From Perca fluviatilis (taxonomy: Eukaryota > Chordata > Actinopteri > Perciformes > Percidae), in assembly GCF_010015445.1 (NCBI RefSeq), contig NC_053115.1:5811576-5875575 (forward strand): a DNA stretch of 64,000 nucleotides, written 5' to 3'. The notes below the pieces were generated by a model, which was not told the DNA's origin, made no database searches, and saw nothing but the letters and a program-made list of their open reading frames with translations. The position numbers were made by a program, and so were the translations under genes. The stretch's first letter is position 1, and the number at the start of each line of letters is the position of its first letter. This document shows, one piece after another, positions 18,818 to 32,484 of the stretch.

Positions 18818-19580
18818 AGGTCCCATGGCATGAACATTTCACTTGATGAGGTTTTTTAACATTAGTATGAGTTCCCCCAGCCTGCCTATGGTCCCCCAGT
18901 GGCTAGAAATGGTGATAGATGTAAACCGAGCCCTGGGTATCCTGCTCTGCCTTTAAGAAAATGAAAGCTCAGATGAGCCGATCTGAAATCTTCTCCTTAT
19001 GAGGTCATAAGGAGCAAGGTTACCTCCCCTTTCTCTGCTTTCCACCGCCCAGAGAATTTGGCCCACCCATGAGAGAGAGAGAGACATCATGGCTTTCAAA
19101 TTAGCAAAGTGGCAGTTGGTCAAGGCCACACCCCCACCACCCCCACCTCCACCTTGCCCCCCCCTCTCTCCTCCTCAATAGCTACAGACACAGAAATGGC
19201 ACATCCTAAGGAAAGCTCATTGTGGGACTGCCTCTAGTGGCTGTAATTCTGCACCAAGGCTGGATTTCGGGAAAGAGACTTCAGATACAGTATTAGAGGA
19301 CCACTAAGGTCTATATAAAAGAGACTTCAGATACAGTATTAGGGGACCACTAAGGTCTATATAAAAGAGACTTCAGATACAGTATTAGGGGACCACTAAG
19401 GCCTATATAAAAGAGACTTCAGATACAGTATTAGGGGACCACTAAGGCCTATATAAAAGAGACTTCAGATACAGTATTAGGGGACCACTAAGGTCTATAT
19501 AAAAGAGACTTCAGATACAGTATTAGGGGGCCACTAAGGCCTATATAAAAGAGCCCAAGAGCACCATGTCATGGGACCTT
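18818..19580. mobile_element. TTAA-flanked MITE, copy 1 (with six 46-bp repeats)
   Basis: The left end AGGTCCCATGGCATG and right end CATGTCATGGGACCTT are inverted repeats. TTAA lies outside both ends (18814-18817 and 19581-19584), which fits piggyBac-type target choice, although superfamily membership is not proven. The interior matches copy 2 at 31235-31791 almost base for base, apart from expansion of an internal 46-bp unit. No open frame is seen, so it is nonautonomous. Confidence 0.82.
19273..19553 (+). repeat. 46-bp tandem repeat inside the MITE, about six copies
   Basis: The motif GAGACTTCAGATAC recurs at 19275, 19321, 19367, 19413, 19459 and 19505, exactly every 46 bp. Units differ at one or two positions (AGAGGA/AGGGGA, GGTC/GGCC). 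Each unit ends in CTATATAAAAG, a good TATA-box match. Copy 2 of the MITE has only two units. Confidence 0.95.
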
Positions 19581-19584
19581 TTAA

Positions 19585-20408
19585 TATAAACAAATCAATT
19601 TGTGCAGCTTAGTGTTGGGGGTGTCTGCATCAGTTGGCTGTAAACTATCCTACAAATCAAGCACTGCATTTACTGAATCTCTTAAAGAGAGCCATTTTTA
19701 CCTTTTGATTAAGCCACTGGTCTTACCAGACCAAGTAGGGCTGTAGCAACAAATCTCCTGAGTGCATTCAATTGCACAACGGTGAGTTTCATTACTAATG
19801 AACTCAACTTTTTATTTGTAATCGGAAGTTGTTCTATTACTTTTTAAAAGGACATAAAGTAGTCTTGCTTTTAAACCTGACAGGAACATGACATTTATGT
19901 ATCATGCTAGCGTAGCGTGACGTCTGGGTGCTGTTTTGTTTTCGGTCCAGGCCCTGGCGGGACAACTCACAATTTGTACCCACCCACTAACAGGTGCCAC
20001 TGCCCTTCTCGCACGGTATACACTGCTTCTTCATGGTCAGTCTTGCATGTTACAGCAGAGCACTCGATCAGTCCCTGGGTGTGTTTTTGTCATTTTCAAA
20101 TGTCAGTTATCTTCCGCGGATCCTGCAATTACAAGTCTGCTGCTGATTCACACGCTCTCAGGCTGGCATCGATACCTCGCCTCGAAATAGGAGCTGTATA
20201 TCAGCCTTTAATTTGGCATCAGCGAAACCGATCTGTTTTATCGCCACGGTTGGACGGCATGAAGTGTCAAAGCAATCGACGTTGGTGGAAACTAATAGCA
20301 TTGATGAGCACATAGCCGTGTAACTTCATCTCCAGCCTGCACATGCCTTCATGTGGATTTACGCTGATAACCACCTGCATAAACTAGTGCTGAGTGCATA
20401 TAAAAAAA

Positions 20409-20412
<4 letters not shown>
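19585..20412. other. Noncoding stretch, no gene
   Basis: AT-rich at first, then more GC-balanced from 19915. A CTGGTCTTACCAGACCAAG palindrome-like motif at 19717-19735 resembles ends of the repeat at 53331. The overlapping open frames at 19917-20315 and 19936-20190 show no domain. Confidence 0.4.

Positions 20413-20442
<30 letters not shown>
20413..20442. repeat. (AT)n microsatellite
   Basis: About 15 AT units. Confidence 0.95.
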
Positions 20443-20449
<7 letters not shown>

Positions 20450-20928
20450 TATCCAAGAGTGTGACGGCTCATAAACAGTCTTTATTAATAGCCAACACTT
20501 TCAGATGTCGATTTCCACGGTACGCAACCAGGAGGTATTCTGGGTAGTTGTGCCTCCTACTATACTGTCATGCTGTTAGCCCCATAGAGCAGACATATAA
20601 ACCTTCTCCTCTACCGCCCAGCTATATGTTTATCCTGGATTAGGTCATTTGTATCCTTACACCTTGGGGGCCGGCTTTGAGCAGCGGGGCTAAAAGTGAG
20701 AGAGGTCCCTGTCTAAAAGTATTTTTCTTGTCCACGTTCGTCGTACAGTGAAAGACACGGTGTGTGGCTCCTCGCTCCCGTCGCTGCTCAGGTTCGACTT
20801 GCGTTGTTTGTTTATGTAATAATCATGAGTGGCATGCCGCTCACATCTAAACATCCTGCAAGTGACATGGGGTTTTAATTATGAAAAGTTGTAGCTGCCC
20901 TTTTTTAATGTGCACACTGTTTTCCTAC

Positions 20929-21060
<132 letters not shown>

Positions 21061-21399
21061 TTTACTCTTAAAGGTCCACATTCATCTAGTGAGGCCCAGT
21101 GGCGGCCAAAAGCTCGCCAAGCATACAACAGAGCTCCTGTTGTGTGATTGGTCTGAAGCTGTGTCAGCTCCTGTGGGAGAGATGTTAAAAAAAATAAAAA
21201 AACGCTTTCGGACAAGAATCCAATTTCTGTATGCAACATTTAGTCCACCCTAAGCTTGGATTCTGATAGTCCTGAGTCAATCATGAGCTTTTTTTTTTTT
21301 TTTGCTGCATAGTGGTGCTTGTTTTTTAAGGACAGTCTAAAAGTATTTTTTTGTTTTTTTTCTCTCTCAAAACCTGTCTTACCACTTAGCCCTGCCACC

Positions 21400-21830
21400 A
21401 AGCCTCAGGAGAAGAAGGAACCCAGCATCTTAACTGATTAAATCTACATGCCCATGAGGCATATCATTACCGGGATTGATTAGATCAGGCTGATATTTCA
21501 TTTCAAATGTTGACATGATTTGAAGTAGCTAAAAAATCTCGTCGTCCATATTTTTAAAATCCCTCGCCAAAATTGTCATTGATCTCTCCTTTTCATTTAC
21601 TTTAACGAGAGATGTTGGCTGTCGACACTTGCCATGTTGTCAAAAAAAAGGTAGGTAATCTGAATAAATCTAATTATTTACACGCCCGGGGAAAATCAAA
21701 GATGAAGCCGAAAGCGAGGAGCTTTTAATCAGGTTGTGTTTACACTGATAACCTTACTTTGATTAAAGCACCGACATGACAATCACTGTAATTGCCTTGA
21801 AGAAGCAGCACATAATTACTCTGTAATGTG
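21400..21830. other. Candidate conserved noncoding element
   Basis: Repeat-free, AT-rich sequence dense in homeodomain-like cores (GATTAAAT, GGATTGATTAGATC, TCTAATTATTT, CATAATTACTC) and GATTAAAG. It differs sharply in texture from the neighbouring microsatellites and MITEs. Conservation is inferred from composition only. Confidence 0.3.
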
Positions 21831-22199
21831 TGTGTGTAGAAACTGGGATACTGAAAACCTTACACTGTGGCGAGCACCTTTTTTGTGTAATAAGCACTTT
21901 TCATGGCTGGAAAGTAAGTCTTCTTAAAGTTGAGAGAATTCAGGAGTCAACAGAATCATCCGTAGATTCCGTTTACAAACCAGCCGTGACATAACATGGC
22001 TGCCCCCAAACATCACGTAACTTTATCGAAAATGTCTGGCAACATGCTGCTGTGTCAGCCTGCTGCAGCTATATCTTAATTTGGTCAGATTGTTCATAAA
22101 ATGGCTGAACTCCGAGGCAGGGAAGGGGAAGCAGTAGGGGAGATGGATGGACAGAGGCAATAGGAAAATAAACAAAGGAGGAAAAGCAAGCAACGATGT

Positions 22200-22760
22200 G
22201 AGCACACTTCAAGAAGCAATTTTACATCATTTCAGCTTGTATTGAGTTGAAATATCGTATTTTGTTTCACAAAACAAGTGAAGAAATCTGCCCGTAGACG
22301 TTCCCCCAATGCAAACCTATTTTAAGAACGTCTTTGAGTCAAGTGACAATTTCTTAATATTATGACTTCCACTCCCTTGTGTCAAACTCCCTTGGTGCTT
22401 GAAAATTCCCGAATTATGTGGCTTTGCAATTGGCACAAGGGAGTAATGGGAAAAATGAACATGAAAAACTTTACTCTGAGAGACATTGTCGCAGTGCACA
22501 TCGCATGCATATTTTCCTCAAACTTTTGCATTATTCATAGAAATGTTGCCTCAGTCTTTAATCAGATTAAGATCAAGTGATTCCAGTGCATGCAAACAGT
22601 CGGTGTTCAACACCATGCCTCCGAATTTGCGACTCCTCCAGTTTTCCCTCGTTGTTGTTGTTTCACAACAGCATTTTTTCTCATCTTTCTTTCCCCGGGT
22701 CCCTGGAGGTTAGATTCATATTATATCTCCCAAATCCACAGCTTGCTACGATGGCATAAC
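22200..22760. other. Candidate conserved noncoding stretch with an 11-bp inverted repeat
   Basis: Complex AT-rich sequence without repeat termini. ACTCCCTTGTG (22371-22381) and CACAAGGGAGT (22434-22444) form perfect 11-bp arms around a 52-bp loop. No coding signature is seen. Confidence 0.25.
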
Positions 22761-23036
22761 TCTTCACGATGGCTGGATTTGGGCTAAACCTGCTGTCAGA
22801 ACAGGATATCTTGCTAATGTGTCCCGACACAGGAGAGGACGAGAGACCGACGAGTGTGGATGAAAGAGAAAGAGAGGGGGAGCAAAGAACCGAATGGAAT
22901 AGGAGAATGGAAAAAAAGAAAAAGCAGCGACAAAGTCTTTATTGGGTTGAAAGTGATGACTCTGTCGCAGATGATGAAGCTTTGATCGTGGATTGTTCTG
23001 ACAGTGTGTCTGTTTCTCCCCCATCCCTATCTCTCT

Positions 23037-23039
<3 letters not shown>

Positions 23040-23124
<85 letters not shown>
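23040..23124. repeat. (TC)n microsatellite
   Basis: About 85 bp of pure TC. It is preceded by a shorter pyrimidine run. The RE/ER and LS open frames here are artefacts. Confidence 0.98.
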
Positions 23125-23127
<3 letters not shown>

Positions 23128-23261
23128 CGAGCAAGCTGGCCTGACAACAGCGCACAGCTGCACCCACAGCTGTGCGTCGGCCCACAGCAGACCATGCTCT
23201 TTATCAGCCTGATTGGTCCCATGTGGTGTCGTTACTTCCACCTCGGCATTGTCCAGCATGG

Positions 23262-23320
23262 AGGAGGGATGGGGGAGGAGGGGAGGAGGGGAGGGGTATA
23301 GGTCGGGGTTGGTGTGGGCT
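23262..23320 (+). other. G-rich block with G-quadruplex potential
   Basis: Successive runs GGGATGGGGGAGG, GGGGAGGAGGGG, AGGGG and later CGGGG occur on the plus strand with short loops, satisfying the usual four-run quadruplex pattern. Confidence 0.55.
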
Positions 23321-23485
23321 CTCGGGGGCAGTGGTACCTGATGTAAGGCTTTAGCTAAAAGCAACATGGCTCTGTTTGTGTTTGCTGGACGATCCCCAGT
23401 GTTTGTTTTTGCCCTCTGTGCCCTCGAGGTCTTCCAGCACAGGCCCGAAAATGGTCTTCAAAGCAACACTTGTTTCTTTAAGGCT

Positions 23486-23735
23486 CTGACGCACCAACCC
23501 CACGGCCCACCGTCGGCAGAAAAGCCAGTCGGACTGATCGGCCTCCCCGAGTCGGTCCAAAAAGTGCCTCGGAACACACCGAAGCGACGCCGACTTGAGC
23601 GGTACGTTCTGCGCGTGCGCGAGACTTAATCCGTCTCCATAACAGCAGGCGCCGCTAATCCGTATTGTCGCTCAAAAAAAGTGAAAACCAGCAGCTGATT
23701 GGATGAATGCGTCACGTGGGTCTGGCTTCTCCCGA
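23486..23735. repeat. Probable fragment of a GC-rich dispersed DNA repeat
   Basis: The sequence from 'GCTCTGACGCACCAACC' through 'GATTGGATGAATGCGTCACG' is strikingly GC- and CpG-rich against its AT-rich surroundings. It resembles a multicopy percomorph MITE that I recall. Only one plausible terminus is seen (about 23483). The open frame 23366-23629 runs through it and has no domain. Confidence 0.45.
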
Positions 23736-25427
23736 ATTTCAAAGCCAGACCATAATCTCGAAATTGCCAATTTTTAAACTTGTTAAGTCATGAGAATGCA
23801 GTAGCTAATAGTATCTCTGTCTTTGGTACATATCAGATGCTGTATTAGATAAAACCAAAATATGACATTTTCTCTATGTTTGCCTCCAGTGATCTATGCT
23901 AACGCTTATTAAGTTGAGTGATTTATTTCTAAAGTGAGAGAAATGAGAATCTGACTGTAGCAACTCTACTGCCTAAATCCCAGTTATACGGAGTTATTCT
24001 CTCTTGATGCAGTGCTCTTGTATGGTTGCTTATGTTTGACGGCATTTCATGTTTGAGAGGTTTTTTTTTTTTTTTTGTCAAATGAAAAAAGGGATTTGTA
24101 GGAAAACCTGTTAAGCCGTAGTCCTAGAACCCTTCTTTGGTAGACAGTTGGCTTCAGTGCTCCATGCTAACACTTGAGTGAGTTATTTGTCAAAATGAGA
24201 ATGTGTAGCTCCTCTGTGAATATGCTGGGCCGTAGTACTGAAAGCTGGCATTGATTGCCTGGTCAGATTCATAGTTCACTTATTCTTTGATCATATAGTT
24301 CCTGATTTAAATCCAGATTTTGTTCATTTTAGACTATTTTGTCTTCACAGGCTGACCTTGGATTTTTGGGATTGATTCCAATATTGATATTTAAAAGTCT
24401 GATAATTTTCTTTTTTTACATAAATATTTTAGACATATGGCGCATTGTTCATCGTTTAGCCAAAATTCTTATTTGGTTGCTTGTGTTTAGACAACATTTA
24501 GCCTTTTTGAGAAATTTGGCTTGTTGTGTTAAAAGACTAAAAGAATTTGCTAGAGCAACGGAGTATTTTTCAGTGTAAGTTATGAAAACAAATGTTGTAT
24601 TGGTAATGAAACTCAGGTATGTCGTCGGCGCTAGTATCAAAAGAATTCCAACGCTCCAAGCCCTAATGCATCCTTTGTTGTTGTGTTTTTTTTTAATTAA
24701 ATTCAGATGAAATATGATGCAAGAATGACAAAAAAAAATCAAGAGACGACTTGCTTTGTTTGTGTGGGAAATGCCACTGACACGGCCTTCTCTCACAAAA
24801 GTTTCTTCATTTCTCAAGAAGCCCCGCCATACCTCACACCCTTTTGAGACACCAAACCTTTATTTTCCATCATCTCCATTTTCTTTTCCCCCTTTCCACT
24901 TGTAGTTGAACTCCGGAGAAGCAGAAGTGCCGGCAGCTTGCTGCTACCGCACACTTGAAGTCTCTGTCGTAACGGAGCTGCCTAGAAGCAGTAAAGGCAA
25001 CAAAAAAAAAAAATAACAGTGACAAATGAGATCAAGACTGTTGTACGCGCACGGAGTAGTGCGTTACATGGAGGCTGAGTAACAAAGGGGGTTTTAAGCC
25101 TCCAAACGCTGCGCGGCTAATTCTCTACACGTGCTGAGTGGTATCCCTCCGGCTCTCCAGCAGGGGAGTTGTGATCCAGATGCAGATACAAGGCCCTGAA
25201 CTGAGCTGACCTCTCGATGGCACAAGGATCTGCATCGACTCGTGCCCGGCTCTGTGATCGCTGTGAAAGTGTTACTGGCAGGAGCAGCGCCGATGACGCG
25301 CCGCTCGGGCTGAAAACGCACCGCCGACACAAATGGTGACTGTACGTCAGCCATCACATTTGGATGAGTGGCGAGTAAAGAGGACGGCTGTTCTGGCTCT
25401 AAATCTCTCTTCTCTGGGAGAACATAG
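23736..25427. other. Noncoding stretch, no gene
   Basis: AT-rich to 24900, with T-runs at 24060-24076, then GC-richer. Segments 23890-23990 and 24160-24240 share a weak repeated pattern (GCTAACxCTT...GAGTGAxTTATTT). A possible hAT-type right end (CCAAGCCCTA) lies at 24656-24666 without a partner. The 270-codon minus frame at 25094-25906 crosses a (CA)n tract and is not accepted as a gene. Confidence 0.4.
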
Positions 25428-25466
25428 AAAAAAAAAAAAAAAACACACACACACACACACACACAC
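25428..25466. repeat. Poly-A followed by (CA)n
   Basis: A run of about 15 A residues passes into 12 CA units. Confidence 0.95.
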
Positions 25467-25695
25467 CCACCCAGAGGAACCAGTTTCCTGCCATGCCTCC
25501 ATGCTGAAATCAGATCCCAGCGTCTCTCTGGCCTTGTTTTTCTTGGCAACAGCCGCACACAGACACACAGAGCTGAGGTTCCCGACCATTTCCACCCACC
25601 ATCACTACCTCTCTTCCCCACCCCTCCGTCGCTCCTTCTCTCCGCCCCTGCTCTCGTCTTCATAAATTTACAAGGAAACAAAGCTTTTATCTGCT

Positions 25696-25723
25696 TCCCC
25701 CACCACCCCCACCACCCCAACCA
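25696..25723 (-). other. G-quadruplex-prone CCCCCACC array
   Basis: CCCCCACCACCCCCACCACC on the plus strand gives four or more G-runs with two-base loops on the minus strand, a strong intramolecular quadruplex pattern. Confidence 0.6.
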
Positions 25724-26525
25724 GTTTTCACACTGCCGGAGCGTAAAGGTTTCGCTGATAAAGCTGTGTGCGACGGCTCGCGGTGGGAGAGAGTGATGAC
25801 AAAAAGCGCGATGAGGATAGATGCTAGACTTGCATGTTTCTCCAGACGTTTTTGGGGGCTGTAATTTGAGCCCAAGTTGTTCAGCCAGCACATATTTTAA
25901 TGACATTTAAACATCTCCAGATGTAATTTGAAAAAGGTCCAAACAAATGCCTCACGAGGCCTTTTTAAGATGATATTTTTCTCTCTGCAGCCGGCCGATG
26001 AATCTTGTTTTTGGAGATAAGTTTTACAGAAACGTCGCTCTCTTTTTCTGACACTGAAAAAAAAAAAAAATACCTCCTCAAAGGCTTGTCTTTGTTGAGC
26101 AGGGCAGCATTCCACTGAGTTCATGCACAGGTTTTTTTTTTTTTTTAAACTTCCTCCAGTTCACTATCCCCTCAGCTTGGCCTGAGTGAGCCCAACTTGC
26201 CAGAATATGAGCGAGGCAAAGTGAACGCATTGTTTTCCAGCACAGCTCTGCGGCTTGTGGGAACAGGGCTGTAAAGAGGGTTTGAAACGACAGAAGCGTG
26301 CACTCTGGTCAGTCTGCTCATTGTCGTCTGGTGTTTACATGCCTTTGGCCCTCGCACCGCTGCCACGGCCTGAGGCAGTTTAACTGCAAACCCGTGAGTT
26401 AGTGCTGTCCGTTGAAAAGGTGCTCTGTCTCCGGGCCCAGCGGTGTGGAGGAGCGCGGAGTATGTGTGCTTTTCATGGATGGGTACACAAGGCTCACATT
26501 CCCCCCTGCCTGTCTGCTTGTGTTT

Positions 26526-26532
26526 GTGTGGT

Positions 26533-26560
<28 letters not shown>
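26526..26560. repeat. (GT)n microsatellite
   Basis: About 13 TG units preceded by an imperfect GT-rich stretch. Confidence 0.95.
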
Positions 26561-26564
<4 letters not shown>

Positions 26565-27264
26565 CATATATGCGGGGAGGGTTGGGATGGGGGGGTGTGG
26601 CGGGGTATGCTACAACAACAAACTGGGCTCATCAGTGACATTAAACAGTCCCATGTTCCATGAAGAAAGCAAACAGAACTGGCTGTTGCTTTGCATTTGC
26701 ACTTATTACAAGTGCACGCAAGTCAGCCGAGCACCCTTCCCACAATGACATTAAATCCAGAATCAAAGTCGCTGATGGAAGTTTAGTTATCTCAGGCTAT
26801 TAGTTCTGTCCTTCTTCTCCCTTAACTATACCAGAGCACAAATGAAACCCACATGGCAAACGCACAGGCATCGTGAGTTACTGAATCAAAAAAAATGAAC
26901 CGTTGCTTGGATTTCCATCTATTTGTCATGTGATGTTTTCCACCGAGGTGCTCGTGTGCTGCAGAGAGATGGGTGGGGGAGGCCCTCCTCGAGTTGTTCC
27001 ACGTCACCACCCGGACGATGCAGTTATCACACAATTACAGCTGTTTAAAAAGATAGACATGCCTTGTAATGTAGAGTACATACACTGACCACAGCCGCCC
27101 GCCTTACTGGATCCATCACGTGTCCGTCCCTCTGCTCATTACGCAAGGATACAGCTGAGCCTTCTCCTCCTTCTTCTTTTTTTTCCCTCTGCATTTTTTT
27201 GGGTCCGTGATCCCTAATTTAATTCAGCGGATGTTGCAGCTTGATCTTTGCCCATCACAATGTC

Positions 27265-27294
27265 TTGTTGTTGTTGTTGTTGTTGTTGTTGTTG
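27265..27294. repeat. (TTG)n trinucleotide repeat
   Basis: Ten TTG units. On the minus strand it reads as (CAA)n, and the short poly-Q and poly-T frames there are artefacts. Confidence 0.96.
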
Positions 27295-27462
27295 CATGTT
27301 GTAAAATGTTGTTGTTTTCCCGGCTTTCCCATGGCTTGTAATTAGAATCGTGTGATGTGTAGACTGAAAAAAAGGGTGCAAGGTGAGGTGGGGATGAGGC
27401 AGGGGCTGTCTTCCCCTCAACTGCTTTCCCCCTCCCCCTACCCAACCTCACCCAACCCCTGG

Positions 27463-27614
<152 letters not shown>

Positions 27615-27809
27615 CAGCCAAGGCCAAATTAAAAGCCTTTGCAACAAACATTCACGTTCAATTAAAAGCTCCCCTCTGTGGCCGCGGAGAAACAGCTGCA
27701 GAGACTCCACGCTGTCTGTTCTCCTCAGTTGTTGTTGAGAAGGTCGCGGCTCGTCTCCCCCCCCCCCGACACACACAGGCACACATTAGACACTGACGCT
27801 GAACAGCTA

Positions 27810-28140
27810 AGATAGCGCTAACCAAAATCCCATCCGAATGTTTACATGAGAGGCGGTGTCCCCCGTTTCATCGTTCCCTTATCAGTCCGACATAATAAGG
27901 CGCAATTACCGAAAAAGCTAGCGTAATGTGGATAAAGAGCCAGCTAGAAGGGGAAGTGAGTAATAGCTTGTAAACAGATACTCTCCGGCCCGTATTATTT
28001 GATGGGAAAAGATGTGTACCTCAAAGACCTGAATGAGTCCGTCTGCAATTATGCGTTATTTGCCGATTTGAAATGCTGGTCGGACTTTCTACATCAGAAG
28101 CTCTGATAAGACATCTCACTATTATCATTACCTCGGATTG
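27810..28140. other. Candidate conserved noncoding element
   Basis: Complex, repeat-free sequence with ATAATAAGGCGCAATTACC, TAATGTGGATAAAG and GATAAGACATC-type motifs. It lies just before a LINE fragment. Conservation is inferred from composition only. Confidence 0.28.
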
Positions 28141-28355
28141 ATTTGTTGTTTGTACACTGCAGACAGTCCATTGTCAATGCTTTATAGTTTTTCTCTCTCA
28201 CTTTTCTGTGTTGTCAGAGTGAACACTAACTCTGAATACTACCCCCTCTGTTTATATATACAATGGAAATGTAGTCGGTGGTCTACTAGAACTGAAGAGT
28301 GTAATGTATACAATACGTTAAGATTTGTAGGTGGGAAGTATGCTTGCAATTTTAA

Positions 28356-28532
28356 ACCACAATTACTCAAAACGAGACCCAAGAGTTTAACATCACAAAT
28401 GTCCTAAAACACATATTTATCAGCCTTATATGGAGTGAGCTTCCAGAAGACGTTGTGCGTTCCCCTTCTATTAATTCCTTTAAGAATAGGTTGGATGCAT
28501 TTTGCCTGTCAAAAGGTGTTATGTATAATTAG
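28356..28532 (+). pseudogene. C-terminal fragment of a LINE ORF2-like polyprotein
   Basis: One plus-strand frame reads ...ISLIWSELPEDVV RSPSINSFKNRLDAF... and stops at TAG 28530-28532. The pattern W-x-x-LP-x-x-VV-x-x-x-S-x-x-x-FKNRLD is the conserved extreme C-terminus after the reverse transcriptase in several metazoan non-LTR clades (CR1/L2/jockey-like and Rex1-like). Only about 58 codons are open. Upstream sequence has stops in this frame, so this is a short decayed scrap. The clade cannot be fixed from so little. A 90-bp (TA)n follows at 28628. Confidence 0.55.
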
Positions 28533-28617
28533 AAAGCTTGTCAGTAACTTATGTAACTAATTTATGTAATGTAGTTATGAATTAATTAGTGTTTTATAAA
28601 ATGTTAAAATGTGAATA

Positions 28618-30879
<2,262 letters not shown>

Positions 30880-31100
30880 ACATTATACCTGGCCCTATAA
30901 CAAAAACAAACTAAAACTACTGTAAACTCTCAAACTACTGTGTACTGTGAACTGAAAATAAAAATAAAAACTATAACTTTACCTTTCTGAAAAACTGAAA
31001 CTAGCAAACACACTCAAACTAATTAAAATAAGATGAAATTGAAAAGTCTAAACTGAACTAAAATAAAAGCTAATTGAAAATTAAAAACTACCATAACCTT
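30880..31100. repeat. Degenerate A-rich (AACTAAA)n-like repeat
   Basis: The plus strand is dominated by variants of AAACTAAAAC and AAATAAAA with few G residues, consistent with a decayed simple repeat or the low-complexity arm of a DNA element. Confidence 0.55.
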
Positions 31101-31234
31101 GCAGTACATAGTATGTCCTTATAAAGCCGGTATGATGGACATGTTAGCAAATAGCTGCCTATTTACACAGACAACAGACAGAGCAACAGTAGCATTCATT
31201 TAAAGTCAGGATCTGGTCCCCTGGAAATTCTTAA

Positions 31235-31791
31235 AGGTCCCATGGCATGAAAATATCACTTTATGAGGTTTTTTAACATTAATATGCATTCCCCCAGCCT
31301 GCCTATGGTCCCCCAGTGGCTAGAAATGGTGATAGATGTAAACCGAGCCCTGGGTATCCTGCTCTGCCTTTGAGAAAATGAAAGCTCAGATGGGCCAATC
31401 TGGAATCTTCTCCTTATGAGGTCATAAGGAGCAAGGTTACCTCCCCTTTCTCTGCTTTGCCCGCCCAGAGAATTTGGCCCACCCATGAGAAAGAGAGAGA
31501 CATCATGGCTTTCAAACAAGCAAACTGGCAGTTGGTCAAGGCCACACCCCCCACTCCACTCCTCTCCTCTCAATAGCTACAGACACAGAAATGGCACATC
31601 CTAAGGAAAGCTCATTGTGGGACTGGCTCTAGTGGCTGTAATTCTGCACCAAGGCTGAACTTCGCGAAAGAGATTTCAGATACAGTATTAGGGGACCACT
31701 AAGGTCTATATAAAAGAGACTTCAGATACAGTATTAGGGGACCACTAAGGTCTATATAAAAGCATCCAAAGAGCACCATGTCATGGGACCT
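31235..31791. mobile_element. TTAA-flanked MITE, copy 2
   Basis: The 557-bp element has ends AGGTCCCATGGCATG and CATGTCATGGGACCT, with TTAA outside both (31231-31234 and 31792-31795). It is collinear with copy 1 at 18818 but carries only two of the 46-bp units (from about 31669). No open frame is seen. Confidence 0.85.
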
Positions 31792-32103
31792 TTAAGTCCA
31801 GTAGTCTCTTTTTTTCTCTGTTTTTGGTCTCTACCAAGTTCTTGGGGAAATATCTGTCTCTTTAGCTACTAAATGCTCCACCATGTTCACCAGCTAGTCG
31901 CTAACTGTGTCTGTCTGCCATTTAACGCAGGGCAAGGAGTGTACAGTGCACTTATCAGAGCTCTTTTGCCACCTGCTGCTGGAAATGAGGTTCTAAGCAG
32001 TGACAGTGAAAACCCAAATAATGTGCTAAAGAATGCTGAAACACTCTGTAGAGCTGAAGGGGAACTGCGATAGTATGCCTTTAACGAAAAAGAATAATAA
32101 TGG
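31668..32103 (+). repeat. Source/partner of a 436-bp direct duplication
   Basis: This block reappears at 34128-34563 at a constant offset of 2460 bp with no indel, and I count only about five or six substitutions. It spans the last part of MITE copy 2, its TTAA and about 308 bp of downstream flank. Shared flank means that the second copy is not an independent MITE insertion. Confidence 0.93.
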
Positions 32104-32484
32104 TAAGAGCTTTAGTTGTACCAACAAGCAATACTCGTACACTAACTAGCATAACTAGTGTTTGACACGAACATTACTCCTGTGAATCCTGTACATCGGC
32201 CTATGGCGTCTGTGTGCACGGGCTTGTTGGAGATTGGAGTTAACTGTGGAGAGAGAGGAATCGTGCCCATCAGCCCAACCAGCTGAAACCAGGCACTGTG
32301 TTATTAAACAGAGACCGTCTAATGGAGCGCCCACGTGGCCAAATATGGACATCCAGTCGCCCTCTCCGTCTCCCCGAGGAAGACGAGAATGAACCAAAAG
32401 CAACTTGCCGACAAGTGACATGAACACTCTGCGCTAAATAAATACACTTAACATTCTCCATCTCTGTTTTTCTTTTCTCTGCAG

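Noticed and set aside
19273..19553. Regular 46-bp direct repeats considered as a CRISPR array
   Set aside because: The units are contiguous with no spacers, lie inside a MITE, and the genome is eukaryotic.
22764..23367. 140-152-codon frames on both strands around 23 kb
   Set aside because: They are carried by the (TC)n tract (RE/ER or LS repeats). The flanking residues show no domain and the two strands are equally open.
25094..25906. 270-codon open frame on the minus strand, the longest in the window
   Set aside because: It runs through a (CA)n/poly-A tract and the CCCCCACC array, has no recognisable domain, and its composition changes with the underlying repeats. GC-rich DNA gives long frames by chance.
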